Shown: positions 1 to 5,679, counted from the first letter of the stretch. The stretch is 7,716 nucleotides of DNA from an uncultured Selenomonadales bacterium (GCA_947167555.1 CAMVIO010000090.1:1-7716), one strand, 5' to 3'. Notes: a model not told the origin generated them from the sequence alone. Program-made: numbers and translations.

Positions 1-552
1 CAGGGCACCGAGTTTGACAAGTCGAAGAGCCCGCTGGCGGGCATGTACGGTTCGCCGTATCATTACGAGGCCGAGATAGGCGAGAGATCCATCCTCTCAT
101 CGAATACCAGCTACACCCATATCGCGCAGGTCAATGACGCGCTCCCGTCTCCGGTGGTCTGGATGTCCATGAACACGCCCTATGAGAATCCTTTCATTCC
201 CTTCGCCGTATCGGAGGTGCCGGAGGAATACCGCGCGCTGCGCGATACCTACGATCCCTCGAAGATGTACTGGACCTCCAATGAAGTCATGGCGCTGACA
301 CAGGGCTATTTCAACGTTATGTCGCCTATGGTCAGGAATGCGGTGGAACGGTCGGAGGCAAATTCTGTGCGGTTGGTCAACGCTTCCGCGGGTCTCTCGA
401 AGGAACAATTCGCCGAGGCCCTGCGCGACAACGCGCTGAAAATCTTTGAAGACTGGAAAGCGCTTTCCAAGCAGCTCCTGATGAAGTTCAACGCAGCCGC
501 GGGCGTGAAGTACGATCGCCAGCCGGAGTCCAATACGCCGAAGGGATATTGA
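1..552 (+). CDS. C69 family dipeptidase, C-terminal part (5' end outside window)
   Basis: The frame is open from base 1 and ends at TGA 550-552, giving about 183 residues of a protein that starts upstream. The segment around SYTHIAQVNDALPSPVVWMSM followed by a P-Y-x-x-P-F-I-P-F stretch matches the C-terminal half of peptidase family C69 (PepD-like dipeptidases), which hydrolyse dipeptides with an N-terminal cysteine nucleophile. Family members are usually about 450-550 residues, so roughly a third is visible, and the catalytic Cys and any signal peptide lie outside the window. The ATG at 43 is internal, because family-like sequence (residues around FDKSKSPLAG) precedes it. The gene is last in its transcription unit, being followed by a strong terminator and a convergent gene. 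The family call is confident; substrate and localisation cannot be judged from this part. Confidence 0.85.
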   Translation, partial: QGTEFDKSKSPLAGMYGSPYHYEAEIGERSILSSNTSYTHIAQVNDALPSPVVWMSMNTPYENPFIPFAVSEVPEEYRALRDTYDPSKMYWTSNEVMALTQGYFNVMSPMVRNAVERSEANSVRLVNASAGLSKEQFAEALRDNALKIFEDWKALSKQLLMKFNAAAGVKYDRQPESNTPKGY

Positions 553-565
553 GAAAACACGAAAT

Positions 566-612
566 AAGGCCCTCCCGAAACTGTCCGATGGACTGTTTCG
601 GGAGGGCCTTTT
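566..612 (+). terminator. Strong intrinsic terminator after the dipeptidase gene
   Basis: A perfect 16-bp stem pairs 566-581 with 595-610. Inside it, after a T-T mismatch, GTCC pairs with GGAC around a 3-nt loop. The + strand runs directly into TTTT (609-612). It begins 14 nt after the dipeptidase stop. Read on the minus strand, the hairpin is followed by a short imperfect T-rich run (TTATTTC), so it may also stop transcription of the convergent lipoprotein gene that ends at 696. Confidence 0.93.
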
Positions 613-695
613 CCGGCTGTCGTTGGGCTTTTCGTCAGCGCCGCTGCGATGTCAAGAGATGGCAGCATATAAAGTTATCGATGTATTGGCGAGCC

Positions 696-1385
696 TCATT
701 GCGGACGTTCTATCTGCCCGCGCGTCATTATGAACAATTCATCCAATCGCAGACCGACTTTCAACGCTTCAATCATTTCCTTTGTCACCTTGATATCTTT
801 GCGTTTATTTACCCCTTTTAATCTGATCGTTGGATTGGTTCCTTCGACTAACAGGCGATACCCTGCGGAAAGATAGTGAAATGGCGTCTTATAATATTCA
901 TACATTCCTTTATTGTTCGTTGATACTTCTTTTCCGCCGCCCGTGTTGCCGTCGGAGTTGGGGATTTGATATTCCCATTTCTTTTCATCCGTCGAGAAGA
1001 TGATAGTATGCCAATATACCAAAGCTTTCGGTTCTTTCGAGTTTTCCATTTTTGCTCCGTCCATGATTATGGCGTCCATCCTGACGGTATCGTCTGTTTG
1101 TGTCACTTGCCACGACGGATATAAACCGAGCCCGGTAAACGGTTTATAGAAAGTCGTTCGTCCAACCTTATCCTGTTCTTTTTTGACAAGGTCCAGGTCT
1201 AATAATGCATTGATTTCCGCGTATACCGCTTTTTTATCCACCTGCGGCGTGGCTTGTGAGGTTTGCGTCGAACCTTGCTTCGATGATCTTTGCTGCGGAT
1301 TGCTGCCCCCGCAGCCGACCAGCAGAAAACTGAGCAATACGGCAAACAATGTCCTCCAAAATAATCCGTGCTTTGACAATGTCAT
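696..1385 (-). CDS. Putative lipoprotein of unknown function
   Basis: This is a 229-residue protein whose function I do not recognise. The N-terminus is a type II signal peptide: positive residues K5/R11, a hydrophobic run 12-23, then the lipobox L-V-G-C with the lipidated cysteine at C25. After it comes a Ser/Gln/Thr-rich low-complexity linker (about 26-48) and then a soluble domain rich in Lys, Thr and aromatic residues, with no motif I can name. The predicted fate is lipid anchoring to the outer face of a membrane. The ATG is supported by GGGAGG a few bases upstream and by the signal peptide starting there. The gene is monocistronic and antisense to both neighbours, and its codons look less GC-rich than the operon at 3988-7716. 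It faces the dipeptidase gene across the terminator at 566-612. Confidence 0.8.
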   Translation of the reverse strand: MTLSKHGLFWRTLFAVLLSFLLVGCGGSNPQQRSSKQGSTQTSQATPQVDKKAVYAEINALLDLDLVKKEQDKVGRTTFYKPFTGLGLYPSWQVTQTDDTVRMDAIIMDGAKMENSKEPKALVYWHTIIFSTDEKKWEYQIPNSDGNTGGGKEVSTNNKGMYEYYKTPFHYLSAGYRLLVEGTNPTIRLKGVNKRKDIKVTKEMIEALKVGLRLDELFIMTRGQIERPQ

Positions 1386-1423
1386 CAGCCTCCCTATGCC
1401 GTTCGTTCCTTCTTCCTGACATT

Positions 1424-1429
1424 ATTATA
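1424..1429 (-). promoter_or_regulatory. Candidate -10 box for the lipoprotein gene
   Basis: On the minus strand this reads TATAAT, a perfect -10, with its 3' edge about 38 nt upstream of the lipoprotein ATG. No good -35 lies 16-18 nt further upstream (the best is GTGATT-like). The call therefore rests on the -10 match and its position, and the promoter may need an activator. The ribosome binding site GGGAGG lies at 1389-1394. Confidence 0.45.
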
Positions 1430-1476
1430 CATCATTTCAGGAAGCAAATCACTTCTTACAGCAGCCACTTTTGCGC

Positions 1477-1505
1477 TTTTCATCGCGGTGCGGGCGTGGT
1501 AAAAT
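1477..1505 (+). promoter_or_regulatory. Candidate extended -10 promoter for fic
   Basis: TTTTCA (1477-1482, 4 of 6 matches to TTGACA), a 17-nt spacer and TAAAAT (1500-1505, 5 of 6 to TATAAT), with the extended -10 dinucleotide TG at 1497-1498. Transcription would start near 1512, leaving a leader of only ~16 nt ahead of the fic ATG. That still includes the GGCGGGGGA ribosome binding site. The short leader is the main reason for doubt. Confidence 0.35.
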
Positions 1506-1527
1506 TGAGAGGAAAGGCGGGGGAACT

Positions 1528-2067
1528 ATGAATATCGCGGAGTTGAACGCAAAGAGCCTGGAAAACGCGAAACGGCTTTACGCGTCGGGCGACGTCGGAA
1601 AAATCGAAATCGGCACGACGGCGGGGCTTTTAGCTATCCATACATATCTGTTCCAAGATTTATACCCATTTGCGGGCGAAATACGAAACCAGAATATCGC
1701 GAAAGGAAATTTCCGCTTCGCGAACTGCCTTTATCTCCGGGAAGCCCTTGCAGCGATAGAAAAAATGCCGCAGGGAACATTTGAGGAAATCGTCGCGAAA
1801 TACGTGGAAATGAACGTCGCACACCCGTTCATGGAGGGAAACGGGCGCGCTATGCGGATATGGCTCGACCAAATGCTGAAAAAATCGTTGGGCGTAGTCG
1901 TGAACTGGCAGAATGTACCGAAGGACAAATATTTGCAGGCGATGGAGAGGAGCCCGGTCAACGATTTGGAGATACGGACGCTGCTCGAAGCGAATCTGAC
2001 AGAAGAAGCGGAAAATCGCGAGGTTATTTTCAAAGGACTGGAACAGTCGTATTTTTATGAGGAGTGA
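1528..2067 (+). CDS. fic: Fic family protein adenylyltransferase, class III (self-inhibited)
   Basis: This is a 179-residue Fic protein, predicted to transfer AMP from ATP to Ser/Thr/Tyr hydroxyls of target proteins. The catalytic motif is complete: HPFMEGNGRAMR at residues 99-110, with catalytic H99, metal-binding E103 and the phosphate-binding GNGR turn. The flap region KGNFRFAN (59-66) that positions the target is present. The C-terminus, EQSYFYEE, carries the S-x-x-x-E inhibitory helix signature (S174, E178), which makes it class III, the single-chain self-inhibited type known from Neisseria meningitidis NmFic. Overall length and order agree with that protein. The protein ends one residue after the inhibitory Glu, with E179 where G/N is usual. 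ATG 1528 is preferred over TTG 1471 because the family N-terminus begins there and a G-rich ribosome binding site precedes it. The gene stops 6 nt before the mod remnant, so it headed the defence operon. Confidence 0.92.
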   Translation: MNIAELNAKSLENAKRLYASGDVGKIEIGTTAGLLAIHTYLFQDLYPFAGEIRNQNIAKGNFRFANCLYLREALAAIEKMPQGTFEEIVAKYVEMNVAHPFMEGNGRAMRIWLDQMLKKSLGVVVNWQNVPKDKYLQAMERSPVNDLEIRTLLEANLTEEAENREVIFKGLEQSYFYEE

Positions 2068-2073
2068 AGGACA

Positions 2074-2193
2074 GTGCCAAATCTCGACTGGGCGGGGAAA
2101 GCGGAGGCTGTGGCGGCGGCGAAGGGGGCAGCTTATCGTCTGCTTCTTGCCGACGAGTCCCTTTCCTATGGCGACCTTTCCGCTTGTTTATAG
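2074..2193 (+). pseudogene. N-terminal fragment of a type III-like DNA methyltransferase (Mod)
   Basis: GTG 2074 opens a 39-codon frame beginning V-P-N-L-D-W-A-G-K-A-E and continuing to Y-R-L-L-L-A-D-E-S-L-S-Y-G-D. This is the start typical of type III Mod and related site-specific adenine methyltransferases, where it precedes the QGDN and DPPYN motifs. Both of those motifs are missing here: the frame breaks down at about 2175-2185 and stops at TAG 2191-2193. Intact relatives are many hundreds of residues long. It begins 6 nt after the fic stop, suggesting translational coupling in the ancestral operon. The fragment is GC-rich, unlike the next one. Assignment rests on the N-terminal pattern only. 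Confidence 0.6.
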
Positions 2194-2437
2194 TCGAAAA
2201 AATTTTTGGCAACCAAATAAATTACCAAGAACAGAGGAAATGAATGCCAATTATAAAAATCCCGATAACGATAAAGCACCTTGGCAAAGCGTTATACCTC
2301 ATGCACCCGGAGCATTAACACATCAAGGAATGGTATATGCTATTCAGCACCCAATCACAGGGGATTATATTTATCCGTCAATAGGGCGTTGTTGGACATT
2401 TGGGCAAGATGAAATGCTGAAAATTATGCGCGGTTAG
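2183..2437 (+). pseudogene. Central fragment of a type III-like DNA methyltransferase (Mod)
   Basis: In a different frame from the N-terminal piece, residues L-V-Y-S-R-K-N-F-W-Q-P-N run into NKLPRTEEMNANYKNPDND. Further on comes a THQGMVYAIQHPITG stretch with R-C-W-T-F-G. The L-P-R-T-E-E-M ... Y-K-N-P-D-N-D block is highly characteristic of the region after the catalytic domain in type III Mod proteins. The frame ends at TAG 2435-2437, about where an intact protein would continue for a few hundred residues. The catalytic DPPY region that should lie upstream has been deleted. The stretch is visibly more AT-rich than the flanking fragments, so it may derive from a different mod allele. An upstream start in this frame, with ~40 residues reading through the N-terminal fragment, is not credible as a real N-terminus. 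Confidence 0.72.
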
Positions 2438-2447
2438 GCGTGCATCA

Positions 2448-2654
2448 GGGCATCCCTATTACCTCTTGTATAACGGCGTGCTCGGCGACAAGCGCCCGCA
2501 GGGCGGCAACGTGCTGACCCGAAAGGTGCTGCGGTTGCTCCCGCCATACGACGGGCCGAAAATCATCTTCGGAGAAAGCTGCCGCATACAGGACGAGGGA
2601 TTGAAAGAACTGAAAATCACGTTTCGGCAGACGCCTTCGGCGGTGAAGAAGTAG
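2448..2654 (+). pseudogene. Likely C-terminal fragment of the same Mod-type methyltransferase
   Basis: A third frame carries H-P-Y-Y-L-L-Y-N-G-V-L-G-D-K, then G-G-N-V-L-T and LLPPYDGPKIIFGESCRI, and ends ...E-L-K-I-T-F-R-Q-T-P-S-A-V-K-K at TAG 2652-2654. There is no plausible start codon and ribosome binding site. The pattern resembles the C-terminal end of some site-specific DNA methyltransferases that sit just upstream of a Res-type helicase-nuclease, and its position between Mod pieces and the Res remnant fits this. I am less sure of this family match than of the central fragment. It is GC-rich like the N-terminal piece. The MNT gene starts 17 nt later with its own ribosome binding site. 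Confidence 0.5.
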
Positions 2655-2671
2655 GAAGGAGAGAGAAGGTC

Positions 2672-3007
2672 ATGAAGAGGGAAAAACTGGAGCTGATATG
2701 CCAAAAAGTAGCGGATTGCTATCGACGTGTATTTGGCGATAAACTGCGTGACGTGTATCTTTATGGTTCTTACGCTCGTGGGGACTACGACGCGGAATCG
2801 GATATTGATTTTGCAGCAATCGTGGACGAGGAGCGGCTTCCTATGCAAAGAAAAATGGAACAGGTAGTATATGAAGCGGAAGGATTCGACCCGGATTATG
2901 AAGCATTGATTTCTCCCAAAGCGATTCCTTTGGGAGAATTTGAGGAATACAAGCATATATTGCCATATTACAGAAATATCGTGAAGGAGGGGCAGCGAAT
3001 TGAATAA
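2672..3007 (+). CDS. MNT-type nucleotidyltransferase (antitoxin of an MNT/HEPN pair)
   Basis: This intact 111-residue protein has the minimal nucleotidyltransferase signature G-S-Y-A-R-G (residues 32-37) followed by S-D-I-D (43-46), whose two aspartates coordinate catalytic metal. Such proteins are the antitoxin half of MNT/HEPN toxin-antitoxin modules, where the enzyme silences the HEPN RNase by nucleotidylation. The ribosome binding site AAGGAGA (2656-2662) supports ATG 2672. Its last 8 nt overlap the start of the HEPN gene (TTG 3000), the usual coupled arrangement. Here the HEPN partner is truncated, so this antitoxin has no visible functional toxin. Codons are more AT-rich than in the operon from 3988. 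The family call is confident; the antitoxin role is inferred from the neighbour. Confidence 0.88.
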   Translation: MKREKLELICQKVADCYRRVFGDKLRDVYLYGSYARGDYDAESDIDFAAIVDEERLPMQRKMEQVVYEAEGFDPDYEALISPKAIPLGEFEEYKHILPYYRNIVKEGQRIE

Positions 3008-3143
3008 TTTGGCGATTTATCGCTTGCAATCTGCTGAGGAACGCCTGCTTGTAGCGAAAGAGAACTTCGACAAAGGACATTACAAGGATGCAATCAACCG
3101 CTCCTATTATGCGATTATCAAAAGCAGACGCTTCGTAAGTTAG
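3000..3143 (+). pseudogene. Truncated HEPN-domain toxin (N-terminal 39 residues)
   Basis: TTG 3000 is preceded by AAGGAGG (2984-2990) with a 9-nt spacer and overlaps the MNT stop. The product begins (start as M) M-N-N-L-A-I-Y-R-L-Q-S-A-E-E-R-L and reaches the HEPN signature A-I-N-R-S-Y-Y-A-I at residues 31-39. In intact HEPN proteins this is followed by F-H-A, giving the R-x(n)-H catalytic pair with R34. Here homology stops exactly before the His, and eight unrelated codons lead to TAG 3141-3143. From about 3116 onwards the DNA codes for the Res remnant in another frame, so a deletion removed the HEPN C-terminus and the Res N-terminus together. The toxin is predicted inactive. Confidence 0.8.
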
Positions 3144-3811
3144 CCGCGTTTTTGACCGAGGCGAAGGTGATTGGGAGCGGGGCGGCCTTTGAGAAACAGC
3201 AGGAGGCCAAGGGCTATGAAAGAAATTACGCGCCGCTTTCCGGTCTGGAAGATGTGCCCTATGTCTGCCTGAGGCTTCCGACGGGCGGCGGAAAGACACT
3301 CTTAGGATCGTATGTCGTGAAGCTGGCGGCGGAAAACTTTTGGGAGCGGGAATATCCCTTCGTGCTTTGGCTCGTGCCGACGGACACGATCCGGCAGCAG
3401 ACGCTGAAAACGCTGAACGACGTGCGCCACCCGAACCGTGAGGCGCTGACGGCGGCCTTTGGAAACAATGTGCGCGTCTATGATATTACGGAGTTTACAC
3501 GGCTTCGCCCGCAGGATGTGATGGGCGCGGTCAATATTTTCGTGGCGACCTTTGCCGCGCTTTCTTTTTGGCTGCCAACGCATACGGACAATTTTTACCC
3601 GGATTTTGTCGCAAAGCTGAAAAATGGCCTCATTTGCGTTATTGAGTACAAAGGGGCGCATCTTGCCTCGAATGACGATACAAAGGAAAAGGATATGCTT
3701 GGACGGCTTTGGGCCGATAAGAGCGGCGGGCAGTGTCGTTTTCTTATGGCGACGGCGAAAGACGAGCAGGGACGCGACCTCGCCGCACAGGTGCGGGAGA
3801 TTTTGAACTGA
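3116..3811 (+). pseudogene. Res-like restriction helicase/nuclease remnant, internally deleted
   Basis: From about 3116 the frame reads Y-Q-K-Q-T-L-R-K-L-A, the start region of type III Res-type DEAD/DEAH helicases, then P-Y-V-C-L-R-L-P-T-G-G-G-K-T with Walker A (motif I) at 3278-3298. It continues through L-V-P-T-D-T-I-R-Q-Q-T-L (motif Ia region) to F-V-A-T-F-A-A-L. At about 3560-3570 it jumps in frame to WLPTHTDNFYPDFVAKLKNG and V-I-E-Y-K-G-A-H-L, the C-terminal PD-(D/E)XK nuclease with its D and E-x-K residues, and runs to the natural-looking end L-N-stop. The DEAD box and helicase motifs III-VI are absent, so about 230 codons remain of a protein normally near 850-1000. The N-terminus and start codon were lost in the HEPN junction; TTG 3152 lacks a ribosome binding site. 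It is predicted non-functional as a restriction subunit. Confidence 0.82.
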
Positions 3812-3835
3812 TGTTTTTGCTTGGTGGCATGTCGG

Positions 3836-3871
3836 CATAAAACATTCCCTATTGACAAACTATGTTTTATG
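3836..3871 (+). promoter_or_regulatory. Perfect 10-bp inverted repeat around the -35: candidate operator
   Basis: CATAAAACAT (3836-3845) and its exact reverse complement ATGTTTTATG (3862-3871) are separated by 16 nt that contain the -35 hexamer. The right half fills most of the -35/-10 spacer, so a bound dimer there would block RNA polymerase, while the left half lies just upstream of -35. A degenerate third copy, ATGTTTT, occurs at 3811-3817. I do not recognise the regulator, and no regulator gene is in the window. It is unlikely to be a terminator, because no T-run follows the right arm. Confidence 0.6.
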
Positions 3872-3880
3872 ATTTATACT
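3852..3880 (+). promoter_or_regulatory. Near-consensus sigma-70 type promoter of the corrinoid/methyltransferase operon
   Basis: TTGACA (3852-3857, 6 of 6), a 17-nt spacer and TATACT (3875-3880, 5 of 6). The predicted start is about 3886-3888, giving a ~100-nt leader to the ATG at 3988. This is the best promoter in the window, and the downstream genes are closely spaced, so it probably drives all four. It overlaps the inverted repeat at 3836-3871. Confidence 0.82.
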
Positions 3881-3913
3881 GCTCTCATCAAAAAGAGCTG
3901 ACCGGAACAAACG

Positions 3914-3958
3914 GAGGCTTCGGAGAAATGCGTGCGCATTCGCCGAAGCCTCTTTTTT
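3914..3958 (+). terminator. Intrinsic terminator inside the operon leader (candidate attenuator)
   Basis: GAGGCTTCGG (3914-3923) pairs perfectly with CCGAAGCCTC (3943-3952). An inner AATGC/GCATT helix closes a GTGC loop, and TTTTTT follows directly (3953-3958). It lies downstream of the promoter at 3852-3880 and 30 nt upstream of the first gene, with no room for another promoter in between. It would therefore stop transcripts from that promoter unless antitermination occurs. The ~27-nt stretch between the predicted start and the hairpin is too short for a common riboswitch. Alternatively it is simply the terminator of the older upstream operon. Confidence 0.85.
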
Positions 3959-3987
3959 GTTTCTATACAAACAAGGAGTGATGAGCA

Positions 3988-4632
3988 ATGGCAAGAGAAG
4001 AAGAGCTGCACAAGGGGCTTTCGGATGCAGTCGTGGATATGGACGAGGATTTGGCGCGGGAGCTGGCGCAGGCGGTTGTCGACGAGGGCTTTGACGCTTA
4101 CGAGGCCATCGAGAAGGGGCTGTCCGCCGGCATGGAGGAAGTCGGGCGGCTTTACGAGGAAGAGGAATATTTCATTCCGGAGCTTCTGCTTTGTTCCGAC
4201 GCGATGTACGCGGGCATCGAGATCCTGCGCCCGCATATAAAGAAGCGCGAAGACAGCGTGCGCCACACGGTGGTGATTGGAGTCGTCGAGGGCGACACCC
4301 ACGACATCGGCAAGAACCTTGTGAAGATCATGCTGGAAAGCGCGGGCTTCGACGTGGTCGATCTCGGGCGCGACATTCCAGCCGCCGAGTTTGTCAGGGC
4401 GGCGGAGGAGCACCACGCGGAGATTATCGCGCTGGCGACGCTGATGACGACGGCGATGCCCGCGATGCGGGAGGTCCTGGAGGTCTTGGAAAAAGAAGCC
4501 AAGCGCGGCAACTTCAAGGTCGTGGTGGGCGGCGGCCCGATTTCTCCGGCCTTCGCGGAAAAGATTGGCGCGGACGTTTACGCGGTGAACGCGGCGGAGG
4601 CGGCGCGTCTCGCCCGGGAACTCGTAGCGTAA
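3988..4632 (+). CDS. Corrinoid (cobalamin-binding) methyltransferase protein, MtaC/MtbC/MttC family
   Basis: This 214-residue methyl carrier has the two-domain layout of MtaC/MtbC/MttC proteins. Residues ~1-88 form the helical cap domain, including the G-x-x-x-G-M-x-x-V-G-x-L-Y-x-x-x-x-Y-F-x-P-E-L segment. Residues ~92-214 form the B12-binding Rossmann domain. D103-x-H105-x-x-G108 supplies the lower axial histidine to cobalt, followed by L-A-T-L-M-T-T (149-155) and V-V-V-G-G-G-P (178-184) for the nucleotide loop. The cytoplasmic protein shuttles a methyl group between a substrate-specific methyltransferase and an MtaA-type enzyme, the latter encoded 12 nt downstream. The ribosome binding site AAGGAG (3973-3978) with 9-nt spacing fixes ATG 3988. 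Substrate cannot be told from this subunit. Confidence 0.93.
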   Translation: MAREEELHKGLSDAVVDMDEDLARELAQAVVDEGFDAYEAIEKGLSAGMEEVGRLYEEEEYFIPELLLCSDAMYAGIEILRPHIKKREDSVRHTVVIGVVEGDTHDIGKNLVKIMLESAGFDVVDLGRDIPAAEFVRAAEEHHAEIIALATLMTTAMPAMREVLEVLEKEAKRGNFKVVVGGGPISPAFAEKIGADVYAVNAAEAARLARELVA

Positions 4633-4644
4633 GGGGGGACGGAT

Positions 4645-5667
4645 ATGAACGACCTTTCCCCGAAGGAACGCTTGCTTCGCGTTCTTTCAAAGCAAAGCGT
4701 GGACCGTGCGCCGGTGATTTGCCCCGGCGGCATGATGAACAGCGCGACGGTGGATGTGATCGAGGGGCTCGGGCTTTCCTTCCCGAAGGTTCATCCCGAC
4801 GCCGAGGCCATGACGCGGCTCTCGTCGGCGGTGGAAGAAAAGACGGGCTTCGAGAATTTCGGCATCCCGTACTGTATGACGGTGGAGGCCGAGGTGCTGG
4901 GCAGCGAGATCGATTTCGGGACGCCGGTCTGCGAGCCGAAGATTGCGAAGGAACGCTACGCCTCCGTCGCCGATGTGGAAGTCCGCGACGTGAAGCAGCT
5001 TGTGCGAGAGGGACGCGTCGAGGCGATCGCGAAAGCAGGACAGACGATTGCGGAGCAAAATCCGGAGGTGCCTGTCATCGGCAGCCTGACCGGGCCGATT
5101 TCCACGGCGGCGTCCATCGTCGACCCGATGACGTTCCTGAAGGAACTTCGCAAGGACAAGACGAACGCCCACCGCGTCTTGGATTATGTGACGGATTTTC
5201 TGGCGGAATATGCGGGCGTGCTGATCGAGAGCGGTTTCCCCGTCATCACGATTGCCGATCCGACGGCGACGGGCGAGATCCTCGGGCCGAAGATGTTCGG
5301 CGACTACGCGGTGCCGTATCTGAACCGGCTCGCGGACGAGATTCATGGGCGCGGCGCGAAGGCCATCATCCATATCTGCGGGCGCATGGAAGCGGTGAAA
5401 AAGTATTTGCCCGAGCTTCACAGCGACGCGGTCAGCACCGACGCGATGGTGAATCTGAAAGCCATCAAGGCGGAATACGACGGCCTGACGGTCATGGGCA
5501 ACGTCAGCACCTTCGCGCTCCAGCTGCAGGAGCCGGAAACAATCCGGACGGTGACGGAAAAGCTCGTGGCGGACGGTATCGACATCATTTCCCCGGCCTG
5601 TGGGCTTTCGACGAAGACGCCGGTGGGGAATATAGCGGCCATGACGGAAGTCGTGAAGAATAGATAG
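4645..5667 (+). CDS. MtaA/CmuA-type corrinoid methyltransferase (uroporphyrinogen decarboxylase fold)
   Basis: This 340-residue enzyme belongs to the UroD-like MtaA/CmuA/MtbA group, which moves a methyl group from a corrinoid protein to a thiol (coenzyme M in methanogens) or another acceptor. The zinc site is visible as H243-x-C245 (I-I-H-I-C-G) and C319 (S-P-A-C-G), the H-x-C...C arrangement of MtaA that activates a thiolate acceptor. The group's N-terminal P-K-E-R-L ... D-R-A-P-V-I-C-P-G-G motif, the G-S-L-T-G-P region (146-151) and the G-N-V-S-T segment (285-289) are intact, and length is normal. The G-rich ribosome binding site overlaps the end of the corrinoid gene, and the spacing of 12 nt indicates co-translation. 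As bacteria usually lack coenzyme M, the acceptor is open: tetrahydrofolate, homocysteine or another thiol. Confidence 0.9.
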   Translation: MNDLSPKERLLRVLSKQSVDRAPVICPGGMMNSATVDVIEGLGLSFPKVHPDAEAMTRLSSAVEEKTGFENFGIPYCMTVEAEVLGSEIDFGTPVCEPKIAKERYASVADVEVRDVKQLVREGRVEAIAKAGQTIAEQNPEVPVIGSLTGPISTAASIVDPMTFLKELRKDKTNAHRVLDYVTDFLAEYAGVLIESGFPVITIADPTATGEILGPKMFGDYAVPYLNRLADEIHGRGAKAIIHICGRMEAVKKYLPELHSDAVSTDAMVNLKAIKAEYDGLTVMGNVSTFALQLQEPETIRTVTEKLVADGIDIISPACGLSTKTPVGNIAAMTEVVKNR

Positions 5668-5679
5668 GAGGAGTTCTCT

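Noticed and set aside
1471..1527. N-terminal extension of Fic from TTG 1471
   Set aside because: The 19 extra residues (Arg/Gly-rich) do not fit the family N-terminus and overlap the candidate promoter; ATG 1528 has a ribosome binding site and matches the family start.
2459..2956. A 165-codon minus-strand open frame
   Set aside because: It overlaps the Mod C-terminal fragment and the MNT gene, which both show family patterns on +; the minus product has none.
3812..3987. SAM, cobalamin or T-box riboswitch in the operon leader
   Set aside because: Only about 27 nt separate the predicted transcription start from the terminator stem, and none of the conserved core sequences of these elements is present.
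4191..5663. A 490-codon + strand open frame crossing two genes
   Set aside because: It is a +2-frame shadow of the corrinoid and MtaA-like genes. The product is low-complexity Arg/Gly/Asp-rich, and both real genes show full family motifs in another frame.
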